64,000 bases of DNA, taken from positions 362,067 through 426,066 of the forward strand of contig NW_019775092.1 in assembly GCF_001039355.2 (NCBI RefSeq), in the 5' to 3' direction. Of this stretch, positions 37,364-49,411 are shown piece by piece (position 1 is the stretch's first letter; every line of letters starts with the position of its first letter). A model generated the notes under the pieces. The model was not told the origin of the DNA and made no database searches. It was given only the letters and a program-made list of their open reading frames with translations. The position numbers and the translations under genes are program-made. The stretch comes from Lingula anatina (Eukaryota; Brachiopoda; Lingulata; Lingulida; Lingulidae).

Positions 37364-40300
37364 AGAAGGAATATCTGAGCGGCACTGACGTACTTCAGCT
37401 CAGGTCTTTTATATCTTGCTCGGGTTATCTTTTGTTGCTGAGGTAATTTTGTGGTATTTATTCGTTTAATATCTGAATAATTGTCAAAAATTGCGTCTGA
37501 TAGTGGCTTGAATTTACTGTTATGAAAAGAGATGTTTACGTAAATTACTTGAGGTCGTTTTCTAAATTATCGCTTTCGTAAGTTAACACCATTTTACTAA
37601 GGCGTATAAATCATAGGCCGGTCACTCTAAATATATTAAATCAAAATAACTTTTTTCACAAAATCAAGACAAAAATCGAAAGGACAAAGACTTTAAATAG
37701 CTATTGCGCCCTTTGCGAATATCAAAGGTGCAGTATAAATATATTTATCTGTTTCAGATGGGTAGAAATGATTCTTGACCTATAGGGTGTGTTTACCGTC
37801 CCTTTTTGTAATGGATGAAGAACGAAACAATTTTACCATCATCTGCAAGAAAGTGATATTTTATTAACAACATTAAAACATTAAAAAAAAAAATGAAATA
37901 AAACAAAATTAATAAAAGCAATTTTGCTCACCAAAAAACTTTCTCATTAAAAAGTACGAATGTGTGCAACGAAAATATCGCCTGGGACAAGAAAAACTTA
38001 ATTTAGATGACTGTACACTTCTGAAATTCTTATTTGCAATTCAGTCACAGAAGCCGAGAAAACCTTTCAGCCATGAAGGTAGCTATAGATTCGAACCGCA
38101 AAACCTCCAAGATGGCCGCCGCAAGGGACGACCGGAAATGGAATTGTCGTGTTGGTTGCTGAGGGCGTACATAAATGGCTGCCTCTCAAGTTGTGGGTGT
38201 TATTAACGGGTTACCCAAGCACACAAATACAGTAAAGGCTTTCATTTAAATTTTGAAGAAGCATAATATTTTCTTGATCAGAATGTGACCGTATGAAAGG
38301 GTCTGTTTACCTGAAGATGTCGAGGAGAAAACAATATTAAATAAATAAATGAATATAGAAAGAAAGAAAGAAAGAATTAAGGACAAAGACTTTGTAATGG
38401 ATCAGCGAGGTTGTAACTGCATTCAGGCCACCTTATCAAGATCTGTTAAAATAAAGCTTCACCCGGTTGGACGAGACACTTCGCCCTTTCCATGTGCGTG
38501 CGCATAGGTCATACCGTAAAATGGTACAGTAGCTGTACCTGGTAATTGTTCCAAATTATAGTGATCAGAGCTAATAATATATTACATTACATTAAAAGCA
38601 CATTAATTTCGGCCATTTGTCTTCGGCGCAGACCTAGGCTTCGACAGAGGCAATATACCTAGCAAGCTGCCATACTTTCGCTAATATAACCACCATGATA
38701 TTGTTAACATCGCAAGTGACGCTAGGATAGCGAGTCCCTATGCCCTACATACGTGTGTTACAGTAAAACTGTAAAATCTTTCCTGACTATTGCCGTATAT
38801 TTACGAATTAAAGCAGAGATTATTTTCTCCTACCCCCTGACAAATCTTAGATTTTGCTGGAGCATTCCTCGCACAGCAAAAGCTTGTTGTCTTCGTTTAA
38901 GGCGGCACAAACAATTTGGTATGGTAGGGGTCTTCCTTTGCCAGTTTTTTCCTAAGTAAGTTCGTAAAAAATAATTCAATCAGCTCTTCTTTTTAAACAT
39001 TATTGCTCCATGGTGCTTGACACTATAGGATCCTTGCCGTGCCATACTTGCAGGTCATGTCAGCGACTGTACCAATATTCTGAAACAGCCCGTATAACAT
39101 CACATCAGTTGAGAAAAATGCGAATTACGAACCATTATAAGTCAACTAATGACCCGTTCCGTGCTGGTAAACTGATTTCAGTCATCAATATCCCTTGCTT
39201 GGTGGTGTTTTGACTTTATTAAGTTCTTCTCTTTCACATGACTGGTTATCATCATTGGCTGCCTTTAATGTGCTTGCTTGTCCCTCACCAATTGCGCTGG
39301 GCCATCGTCTTGCGTTATAGTGATGAGGGCAGTGGTGCTCTTTTGCTCCAAGGTCCATTTCCATTTTACAAAGTGATGCGTATATTGAATAACTAACACA
39401 GCTACCACGGAAATAGGGTTAAATATGCAAAAAAAAATTGTTACGCAACACGATAAAAGACTATTTCGAGTTCTGTTACTGGACTTAAATTCAAGAAGGA
39501 ATCGAAATGCTATCAGAAACCGCAATGAATCTGTCCCGGGTATTGCATTGAGATGCACCGAAATTCATATATCGTTATTTGTCAGAAAAAAATTCAAAAA
39601 AGAAAGCATTTACTTCGCCGAGAGGGTTGTTCTATCAAAGTGCACTTAAGTTCGTACCAGTAATTTGGCGCGTAATTTCATTGGAGTGCTATACGTCTCC
39701 CCTTAGCCACTTTTATTTTTCGCTGTCTTCCCGCTAGGGGCGGCTCTAATGTCACTTTGCCGGCCGTTCTTATGACTTGATTGATCCTTAAGAGGCATTA
39801 AGATCGTGGTTTCATTCTGTCACACGATGATAATGTTGCTTATCAAGCCTACCACTCACGTCGGTAATTTCTTATAAATACTTAGGCATCGTGTCAAATT
39901 TGCAGAGCAGAGAGCGCGAGTCTGAGTATCAGGAAATACGGTGTGGACGCAGCCAGGGTTTAACAAAACGATCATTTCGAGGGCGACGCGTTCGCAGAAC
40001 AAAGGCCTGCCTCATAGAACGTTAGCTCTAAGTGGGACAACTAAAGGTAAGATATTTTTCCTTTTTTCGTTTTCGTCTATATAAAGGGATTCATTAGTCA
40101 GCGACATTTCATGTAGACTCTAATGGGCTACATGATTTTAAAACCTTTTTGTGGTAATTCAAATTAAAAAGTTCTTTTTTTTTCACTAGGAAAAAGTTTT
40201 TTGACTATTTCACAACGCTGGTTTCCATATTCCACAACGACAAGAAAAACAAATAAGCTTTATCGTGATGATCATGTTGGTGTTGGCATAATTAGCCCTG

Positions 40301-40929
40301 TAACAGTCTTATGATCCGGTAAACTTAGTCACGCATTGCTCATACGCACGCACACACAATTTTGTCTTACGTCCATTTGATTCTTTCAACATTAAGCTTT
40401 GTAATTTACATTTTGATCCCAAAAAGTAATGAATTTGAAAATTAATAATAAACTGTGATTTTTTTTCACACGTTAAATTCTAAACAATCTAAACAATTCT
40501 AAAAAATCTCCTATATGCCTACTTTTGAGATCCACAGCTTCTTATAAAACCTTACATACACCTCAAAAACGATTTAACATCTTAATTAATTTTCTTCTGA
40601 GGCATACCTGATGTTGATACGTCACTGGACCTTAAGAAGCTGGCATCTGGCTAGTCAGTCAGTCATTTTACACTAAATCAACCTTTAAAAAATTTAATTA
40701 AAGGTGGAATTCAAGTGAAGAGAGTGACAGATAATTGATTCATGAGTACGCAAAATTGCTTATTTTCCCGTAAAATTTCCATAATGGTGGGTAAATCCCA
40801 TGGCTTCTCTGCATTGCGCAGTCTCTTTTGGTGTTTATTTGTGCAGTCCCTTGAGATAACTGTAATGTATTCGGCGTATTTCATAAAATGTTGCTAACAT
40901 TTAAGTTGGATAACTTTTTTTAAAACGAA
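37364..40929. repeat. Haplotype 1 copy of block B
   Basis: Collinear with 33755-37311, with scattered differences, including a 26-base insertion near 40198-40225. It continues past the point where haplotype 2 ends. Confidence 0.9.
39857..40046 (+). promoter_or_regulatory. Candidate promoter and non-coding first exon (haplotype 1)
   Basis: TATAAATA lies at 39873-39880, a likely start near 39904, and a donor CTAAAG then GTAAGA at 40041-40052. No ATG-initiated frame of note is in the exon, so it would be 5' UTR. The next plus-strand exon with a free 5' acceptor is the first coding exon of the neuropeptide gene at 45423 (TGATGTTTCAG), about 5.4 kb away. Linking the two is inference from order, strand and signals. 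Confidence 0.4.
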
Positions 40930-41677
40930 AAAGGTGTACTCTCACCAAGGGTATACATACCAGTATAATACGTGGATTGCGCATGTATGTAAATGTGCAT
41001 ATAAAATGGTCAATAGTTCAGGGGCGGATTCAGAGCTATTTAATGACAGTCTTCCAAATTATCTTTGTTGATTTATCCTCCAATTTTGACCGTCTTCCAA
41101 CAGAAAAAAAATTAGATACCCGTCAATGTAAACTTGAAAATCTGACCGTCTTCCGGAAGACCCAGAAGACGGCCTAAATCCGCCCCTGATAGTTGACAGA
41201 AATTGATAATTTCGTTACCCTGTCGGACCACTAAAAATCTTTACGCGTCAACAGAAGCAAAATCTTTCGCTCTAAAAATTTGAACCAAGTCCCGACATAA
41301 ATCTTTTTCGGAACACGTCTCTGGTTAAGGCAAGGGCAAAGCCATTTGCTTCTTTGGCTCAGTATCTTAACCCTCGAAGCTGGGCAAAATGTCTACACTT
41401 TCCATTACCCAAGCCGTAGTTTCGTATTAAGGCTTGATCATGCAATGAAGCCAAATACTGTTCAACGCTTTCCTTCGTGTTGTCGGGGTGTTCGCGCAGA
41501 GCAATGTTTCAGAAAGGGAACACAGATGTTGGGAAAGATCAGTATATCACCTCTAACTGTTCTGCCACTTTTCGGTCGAATAATTACTGATTTCTGTCAT
41601 TTCACAATACCTTTGTTTAATGAAAATCTGTAATTAGGGGCTCATAACTCCATAACAAAAAAATTTAAACCAAAATG
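40605..41677. repeat. Left flank of the gap, repeated on the right
   Basis: 1,073 bases are repeated at 42394-43466 at a constant offset of 1789 with no difference that I could see. This is an unmerged contig overlap around the N run. Confidence 0.9.
41019..41188. mobile_element. Short non-autonomous hAT-like element
   Basis: A 170-base element with inverted ends CAGGGGCGGATT, flanked by the direct repeat ATAGTT (41013-41018 and 41189-41194). The ends fit the hAT CAGGGGCGGA pattern; a 6-base duplication is shorter than the usual 8. Inside are several copies of a GACCGTCTTCC-like subrepeat. The copy at 42808-42977 is the unmerged overlap. Confidence 0.6.
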
Positions 41678-42393
41678 NNNNNNNNNNNNNNNNNNNNNNN
41701 NNNNNNNNNNNNNNNNNNNNNNNNNNNNNNNNNNNNNNNNNNNNNNNNNNNNNNNNNNNNNNNNNNNNNNNNNNNNNNNNNNNNNNNNNNNNNNNNNNNN
41801 NNNNNNNNNNNNNNNNNNNNNNNNNNNNNNNNNNNNNNNNNNNNNNNNNNNNNNNNNNNNNNNNNNNNNNNNNNNNNNNNNNNNNNNNNNNNNNNNNNNN
41901 NNNNNNNNNNNNNNNNNNNNNNNNNNNNNNNNNNNNNNNNNNNNNNNNNNNNNNNNNNNNNNNNNNNNNNNNNNNNNNNNNNNNNNNNNNNNNNNNNNNN
42001 NNNNNNNNNNNNNNNNNNNNNNNNNNNNNNNNNNNNNNNNNNNNNNNNNNNNNNNNNNNNNNNNNNNNNNNNNNNNNNNNNNNNNNNNNNNNNNNNNNNN
42101 NNNNNNNNNNNNNNNNNNNNNNNNNNNNNNNNNNNNNNNNNNNNNNNNNNNNNNNNNNNNNNNNNNNNNNNNNNNNNNNNNNNNNNNNNNNNNNNNNNNN
42201 NNNNNNNNNNNNNNNNNNNNNNNNNNNNNNNNNNNNNNNNNNNNNNNNNNNNNNNNNNNNNNNNNNNNNNNNNNNNNNNNNNNNNNNNNNNNNNNNNNNN
42301 NNNNNNNNNNNNNNNNNNNNNNNNNNNNNNNNNNNNNNNNNNNNNNNNNNNNNNNNNNNNNNNNNNNNNNNNNNNNNNNNNNNNNNNNNNNNN
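41678..42393. other. Assembly gap (716 N)
   Basis: A run of N between two copies of the same 1,073 bases. The gap is probably not real: the flanking contigs overlap. Translations across it are meaningless. Confidence 0.95.
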
Positions 42394-43466
42394 TACCTGA
42401 TGTTGATACGTCACTGGACCTTAAGAAGCTGGCATCTGGCTAGTCAGTCAGTCATTTTACACTAAATCAACCTTTAAAAAATTTAATTAAAGGTGGAATT
42501 CAAGTGAAGAGAGTGACAGATAATTGATTCATGAGTACGCAAAATTGCTTATTTTCCCGTAAAATTTCCATAATGGTGGGTAAATCCCATGGCTTCTCTG
42601 CATTGCGCAGTCTCTTTTGGTGTTTATTTGTGCAGTCCCTTGAGATAACTGTAATGTATTCGGCGTATTTCATAAAATGTTGCTAACATTTAAGTTGGAT
42701 AACTTTTTTTAAAACGAAAAAGGTGTACTCTCACCAAGGGTATACATACCAGTATAATACGTGGATTGCGCATGTATGTAAATGTGCATATAAAATGGTC
42801 AATAGTTCAGGGGCGGATTCAGAGCTATTTAATGACAGTCTTCCAAATTATCTTTGTTGATTTATCCTCCAATTTTGACCGTCTTCCAACAGAAAAAAAA
42901 TTAGATACCCGTCAATGTAAACTTGAAAATCTGACCGTCTTCCGGAAGACCCAGAAGACGGCCTAAATCCGCCCCTGATAGTTGACAGAAATTGATAATT
43001 TCGTTACCCTGTCGGACCACTAAAAATCTTTACGCGTCAACAGAAGCAAAATCTTTCGCTCTAAAAATTTGAACCAAGTCCCGACATAAATCTTTTTCGG
43101 AACACGTCTCTGGTTAAGGCAAGGGCAAAGCCATTTGCTTCTTTGGCTCAGTATCTTAACCCTCGAAGCTGGGCAAAATGTCTACACTTTCCATTACCCA
43201 AGCCGTAGTTTCGTATTAAGGCTTGATCATGCAATGAAGCCAAATACTGTTCAACGCTTTCCTTCGTGTTGTCGGGGTGTTCGCGCAGAGCAATGTTTCA
43301 GAAAGGGAACACAGATGTTGGGAAAGATCAGTATATCACCTCTAACTGTTCTGCCACTTTTCGGTCGAATAATTACTGATTTCTGTCATTTCACAATACC
43401 TTTGTTTAATGAAAATCTGTAATTAGGGGCTCATAACTCCATAACAAAAAAATTTAAACCAAAATG
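42394..43466. repeat. Right flank of the gap, copy of 40605-41677
   Basis: Apparently identical to 40605-41677, including the hAT-like element. It continues into new sequence after AAAATG at 43466. Confidence 0.9.
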
Positions 43467-45422
43467 ACGGCACGGGATTATAGCCCATTCACTAGTGGTC
43501 CACTCTGCCAATTTTCGTGAAAAAATCCTGTTCAGGGATGAAATTACGCCCCAAACCGATTGCTATCTCACCTCAATATACAAGGTTGTTAAATTGGCGA
43601 TTAAAGCTTTGAGTTGCCTATGCTTATACATTGCAACGAAAAATATAAATGCCGATATTTTATATTTTCGAGGGCTTTTTCATTGTTTTAATCAACACAA
43701 AGATAGATGCATTATTGAATAATTAGATGCAGGAAAAAAACTCATTTTCGGTATTTGGATGAAAGTAAAGGGGAGCAATATCATTAATGAAATAGCACAT
43801 CCCATTGGCAGTAAAGCAGATACCCATACTTTGTTTTTTATCATACATTACCATAACAATTGCAAAAATTATATGAAACCATATGCCATGATGATTTCTA
43901 ATTAAACACTAATTTACCTAAATACTCATTATATTTGTTAGACAGAGCTGTTCAACGTAAATTAATACATTATTTAACTATTTCACAATGATGGCGTCCA
44001 TATTTCAAAACGACAGGAAAACAAATAAGCTTTATCATGCAGCGTATTCGATCCCAGTGTCGGCGTTTGCTAAATTTGCCCCGTAACAGTGTTACGATCC
44101 GGAAAACTTAGTCACAAAAAGCTCACGCACACACACACGGGAGCATGCACAAATAACCGTCCACATGTAGCTACGCATACATTCAACCAAAGAAAACACA
44201 AAGATATATAACATAACAATAACGTGACTATCTTCTCAACGTCAGGTTATTATTCAGTAAATTGAAATGATAAATCCCCTTGCCGTTCCCAGGAATGACG
44301 ATCACCACCTCCTTAATTTGTTTATAATCATACTTATATACTTAGCGGCATTAAATTGCCATCATTTCCGGACGTAGTTAACGCCTAGGCAGCACGCGTT
44401 CTTGTGCTTAACAAAATGGAATTGCTTATCATCTGAGAACAAGTATCGGACGATTTGTTTCACGACATTGGTCCATGAACATAAGTACAGGAAGAAGCAA
44501 TACCTGTTAAGGGCAGCCAGCATATCAAACAAGTAAAACAGACTTGTAATCATTCAAAAAAAAAAAAAAAAAGAAAGGAAGGAAGAAACGCTTGTTGCAC
44601 TTGCTCCGAGAAATCACCGATGAACTGTAACCAATCCAATTTCACACATTGCAGCATCGTCAACCAATAATAACAATTTAGTTCGAGAGAAATAACTGCG
44701 GGTTCAGTATACGGTATTGACATCGTTTCATACCTGAATTCCTATTTCATGTCATGTAGGTGTATCACATATAAGTCACCACATGGGTGGTGCGCTGTCC
44801 ATTTGTACTGTAAACATCTGATAAGTGTTATTTTTCACGGCTAGAAGACAGAGCGAGGGGAGCTAATACATATAATCCCCTTAAAGACACGGCGTTTGTC
44901 GTGTTGAAGCGTTGAAGCAAAAAAAGTCATTTCACTTAGCGTTCATTTCATAAAGTTGGGAATGGCTGGTCTATTCTATGTTCATAACTTTAATAAGAAA
45001 CAATAGTATATAGGAGGGTGTCCGGTGCCCATGAATAATAAGAAACGTTACACACAAAAAGCGAACGTTCGCTAGACTCTGCAAATTCTTGCAAAGTAAT
45101 AAAAAGAAATTTACTCCTTCATATTGTGTTTTAAAAGGAATAAAATTCTTCTCTTGTAATTTTCAAAGCTTTAAATTTTCCGACTCTTGATACATTTGGA
45201 TTACCCTTGGCTTTGAGTCCTATGAGTGAGGGCCTCTCTATTTTCAAAGACGCTAGGCACGCTAATCGACTAGCAGACATGGGAATTTGGATATGAAAAA
45301 GCTGGCCTTCGTCGGTTCTAAAACCAGGTTTTAAAATCAAGTAAACAATTAATCACATGCTTTCACTCGTATTGTCTAGCTTGTTAAAAAAAGCAAACTC
45401 AGCCGGTTTCTTGATGTTTCAG
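43467..45422. other. No supported gene; probable intron or 5' flank of the neuropeptide gene
   Basis: AT-rich with a poly-A run near 44556. 43975-44130 is a diverged echo of the sequence at about 40200-40345 (CACAA.G.TGG..TCCATATT..AAACGACAGGAAAA and onward), so an old duplication is present. It ends in the acceptor TGATGTTTCAG at 45422. Confidence 0.5.
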
Positions 45423-45447
45423 AAGGTGCTAACCATATCTGGTGAGA

Positions 45448-46461
45448 ATGCCAGCAAAGATGTCACAAATCGTTCCCTGGATACTGGCGGCTGTGTGGAC
45501 GACGTTACTGTTGTCTAAGCATCAAACACAGGCAGTTTTGTTACCCACAGACGGCTTAGGTGAGCTTTTTTTTTTATATCGAACACAAAACGATTGCTGT
45601 CCTCCCCTCCCAAGTCCTCATCTTGCATCCAAACGTGCACTCCTCAAATCGCATTACCATAAAACAAGAAAAGCAGAATACCCTTTTTACCGCAGACGAA
45701 CTTTGCAGAATGACGCAAGTCTCAAAATAATCAAGACAGCCCGCATCGAAGCCTGGAGCTCTATTGGTTTAATAGCATTCATTTCACCGTGATGTTGCCA
45801 CGTTATGACCATGCTGTCTGTTTTTTAGAAGTCGACGAATGGCCGTTAGTGCCGGAGGGCGAAAAGAGGTTGTTTCTGCACGGTGGGAAGAGGTTATACG
45901 AATCCAATGGCGACGATAAAAGGCTTTTTCTTCACGGCTCAGGTAAATCAAATCGTTTTGCTTGCAGATGAAAATAAGAACTCACAGTTATCAATCCTGT
46001 GTTTTCGCCCTTAAAGTACTTTTTCCTTTTAACATAGATTTATAGTTTTATTTTTCCTCGAGTTGATAAGATAAAGAGCTTTCTCACCTCCTTATTAAAA
46101 TCCAGTCGACGGACTTACCCGATGATCGGCACGACTTTTGGCCGTCAAAAATCCATTCACTGAGATGTTCTGATGGATAGGTATATGTAGGTTAGGCAAT
46201 AATTATTTTCCAAATTATTGAGATCATGCGGTGCATGTATTATTTATGATATGTTTTATGGTTTATGTTACAGGTAAACGGGTAGATCCAGATTCCTTCT
46301 TCAGTCTCGTGATGTCAAATCGCCCAAAAGAGGGCGTTGTAAAAGCCTTGGACGGGGACAGCCGAGAGAGAAACTTGGAATGGCTGCACGGCCGAGCTCT
46401 CCCGACCCACGCGCGGTTGATAAAAAGGGAATTTTTACATGGTCGTCTCGGCAGACGATAG
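45448..46461 (+). CDS. Neuropeptide precursor (FLHG-type amidated peptides), three exons
   Basis: Coding exons are 45448-45559, 45829-45942 and 46274-46461, each bounded by GT/AG sites and all joined in phase 1, giving 137 aa with stop TAG. Residues 1 to about 30 form a signal peptide (basic start, then WILAAVWTTLLL). Dibasic sites are K50R51, K58R59, K68R69, K77R78, K126R127 and R136R137. Predicted products are LFLHG-amide (52-56, amide from G57), LFLHGS-amide (70-75, from G76) and EFLHGRL-amide (128-134, from G135), plus spacers and a longer peptide (109-125) containing EWLHGRA. Start choice: ATG at 45448, 25 bases after an acceptor (45422), so a 5' UTR intron is likely. AATAAA at 46843-46848 and 46853-46858 may be poly(A) signals. 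I do not recognise the peptide family. The precursor would enter the secretory pathway of neurons or endocrine cells. Confidence 0.85.
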
Positions 46462-48311
46462 ACGCATCAAGCCATCATTACAGTTTCGTCGATATAATTG
46501 CACTTCAAGATCTCACAAAACCCCCCGAAACTTTCAAAACCCACATTCGTTTTAATATTTAATACGTTTTAAAACGTTTTTTCACTGCACTATATCCTAG
46601 CGCCAATTATTGTTCGTTTTGTTTACCAAAATGTGGTTTGGCCGAGGTTGACGTTCTAGTCGAAAAGGAACTCTGTCACTACAAATGGCCACCTTTTCAT
46701 AATTGGTGGTGTTTTGAATTATTTAAAAAGCCTTTCCGTTAATACTCATTCTCTTTAAGTATTAACAAGTTAGAAATAATGTAATAACGTTTTTATTGGA
46801 CGCCTGTTAGAAAGGTATTTAGGTAAAACGTCACCTTTACCAAATAAATAAGAATAAAAACAATTCCCAAACTAGTTTTAGGCTTATTTTCAAGTATCCG
46901 TACGCATGCGTATGCATGCGTGTGATATGGCGACATTAAAAGCGTTTCTAGCTCTTAGTACCGTGACTGCACGTGACACAGGCGTAGAGGCCAGGAGGGG
47001 GGCGTTATAAACACAGCACAGATATCCTAGGTGGTCGAAAAAAAGACCGCATTATATTGATCAACTGTCGTAAGACAATTGTAACAATCGCTATTTCTGA
47101 AGAGGGACACTTCCTGTATAAATCCTTGGTATGGCAAAAGTATAAAATAGCTTCCACGCCTGAGAAATGATCTTTAAGAAATGCATCTTTGGTGCCGCAA
47201 ACAAACTGAACATGGCATTTAATGTTTTACAAATTTATTTGGCTTCTACCAATGCCAATAACATATCCACGTTAGACTGAAATCGCCAGGACTAAATTTT
47301 CTTTTCATTTTGGCATTTTTTTCTGCCATTTTAGGGCTATTTTGATAAAATCCTATATGGCAAAATGAAATAAAAGTGACGTTTTTTTTGGGGACGCTGC
47401 CTCTCGAAAACAAGCCCAATTTCTTTTCATGTTTTTTACTCATATAATCTCTAGATTTTGTTTTACAAATTTTATCCAAATAAATATGACGTTTTTTTAT
47501 TCATATATTCTCTAGATTTTGTTTTACAAATTTTATCCAAATTAATACGACGAAAATAGTGCTTCTGAAATATGAGAGAGCCTCCTTAATTATCGACAGC
47601 ATTATTCCCAACATAAAAATCTACTTTAATGTCTAATTCATTGCAGTTAGTATAAAATCCTAATATGGCAGCATGCAAGATTTAAGTTCATCATCTATGA
47701 TATATAAAAGTTACCAAAATACTACGCGATTGTAAGCATTACTGCTCTTAAAAAATAATCACACATTTGCTGCCGTTTCCCCGGCTCACAATTTCTGAAA
47801 AACCCGCCGATATTTCCCACAATGGTGGTAGTTAGCGAGCCCCGATATTCAGATATTTATACCCTCTACGTTTAAAAACACTCTTATCATGATGAACTTG
47901 TTTAAAAAATCTTTAGCATTAGGGCAGCGTATTGGAACGCCAACATTTCTTGTTAACTTTGGTTAATTTTTAAAACCAATCATGAGCAGCGCATGCAGTT
48001 GGATTGGGACAACACAACCATATGTACTGAAAAGGTCCTATATTTAGCTAGTCATTACACCCTTATCTTTAAGGTCGGGGTCAGGGTTGAGTGTTCCATA
48101 TTACACTTCCGCTTTACAGCACTGGCTTTACAGTTTTAGTTATTATGGAACCTAAGCAAAACCGAAACACAAAAACCAAAAATAGAGACACTGAACCCGA
48201 TAGATGAGACACAAAACCCGAAAAGTGGGACAAAAATATGAAAACTTTTTTTTATTTTTTGAGGACGTATAATTGGTTACTTACATGTCAGCCTGTAAAA
48301 TTTGATGTATT
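46462..48311. other. Neuropeptide 3' region, then a truncated start of the sulfotransferase array
   Basis: After the poly(A) candidates, 47246-47560 matches the 3' flanks of the sulfotransferase genes (56700-56920 and 60340-60540; shared GGGGACGCTGCCTCTCGAAA). 47760-48300 matches the inter-unit DNA at 51530-52130 and 60740-61270. So the array once extended further left, but no exon of an earlier unit remains. Confidence 0.6.
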
Positions 48312-48557
48312 CAGTGGCAGATTAAGAGGTTTCTGAAAAATATATCACACCAAAATTCCCCTCTTGAAATTGAAATCTTGACTAGCTGAGTCAAATTCTA
48401 AACCCTACCAAAGGGAACCGTTTGCCCTCCAAAAAACCAAATATTTTTCGGGGCCCTTGAGAGGTCTCGAACCCCACGCCAAGCCAAGGGAGTGATGGTC
48501 GGCTTCGCCCCCCGCCCCCCCCCACCCTCCTTCCAAATAATCCTGGATCCGCCTCTG
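48312..48557. mobile_element. hAT-like remnant upstream of sulfotransferase unit 1
   Basis: Begins CAGTGGCAGATTAAG and ends CTGGATCCGCCTCTG, imperfect inverted ends of hAT type around about 246 bases without coding capacity. The same remnant is at 52132-52370, 53805-54041 and 61277-61514, at the same place before exon 1, so it was copied with the units. Confidence 0.5.
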
Positions 48558-49011
48558 GTGTTCCTATCTCGCTTAAGACTTCATCTTTCCAAAGGGAGAA
48601 TTAATCAAACTTTTAGGTACATAATGTAAATATGGAATCACTGTAAATTATATTTTATACAGCATTTGTGCTGCTTTAACTGAATGGCATAGAACTATTG
48701 GGTGCTTTGCTTTTCACTTTTGTAACAAGCACTCGATAGGTATGGCCTTATTTTAAGAATCAATGGCTTTTAAAAATACATACAATTTTCTCGATTGAAA
48801 ATATCGAGGCATCACTGCATGTCAGATGCGATAAACTGACATGATAATTAGCCCGCACCTGTTTTAGTTGCTGTATCATTCTCATTCTTTATTTACCATG
48901 ATAAAGCAACTAACGAGAATTTACAACTGCACGCGCTGTCATGCGAAACACCTCCACATATATTACCTGGAAGGTCTCCTGAGCGAGAATAAGGGTAAAA
49001 GTATACTAGTA

Positions 49012-49366
49012 ATGAAAAAGAAAGCGATCTTCCTCACCAAGACCACTGCCTGCGTATTAACGCTGTGGGCTCTGGCCTATTTTACAGGTAACTATTATAT
49101 TTAACTCTTATTTTTTTGTAAAAAGATTACAATTTTCATTTATAAAAACAACCATCCTTGCAACATAAAGAGGGCTGGTTCATGCAATTATAAAAATTCT
49201 TGAATACACAAATATTAGAAATACATTTGTTTGAAGTGTTGGTTTTTAGCATTTATCAAGTTATTAAACATCAAACTTGACGAAGTTAAACGCAAATGTT
49301 TTGACAAAACTCTTCACCATAAACTAGATCAACTTATCAGGCTGTATTCCTAGTAAATGTCGATAC

Positions 49367-49411
<45 letters not shown>

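Noticed and set aside
34355-39649. Small open frames present in both copies of block B
   Set aside because: Their conservation reflects allelic identity, not coding constraint; none has a recognisable domain or splice support.
41665-42414. Long frames of about 240 codons on both strands
   Set aside because: They consist almost entirely of N.
48868-49011. N-terminal extension of the sulfotransferase upstream of MKKK
   Set aside because: It is open in units 1 and 2 but closed by a stop in unit 3, and the MKKK-anchor start is conserved in all intact units.
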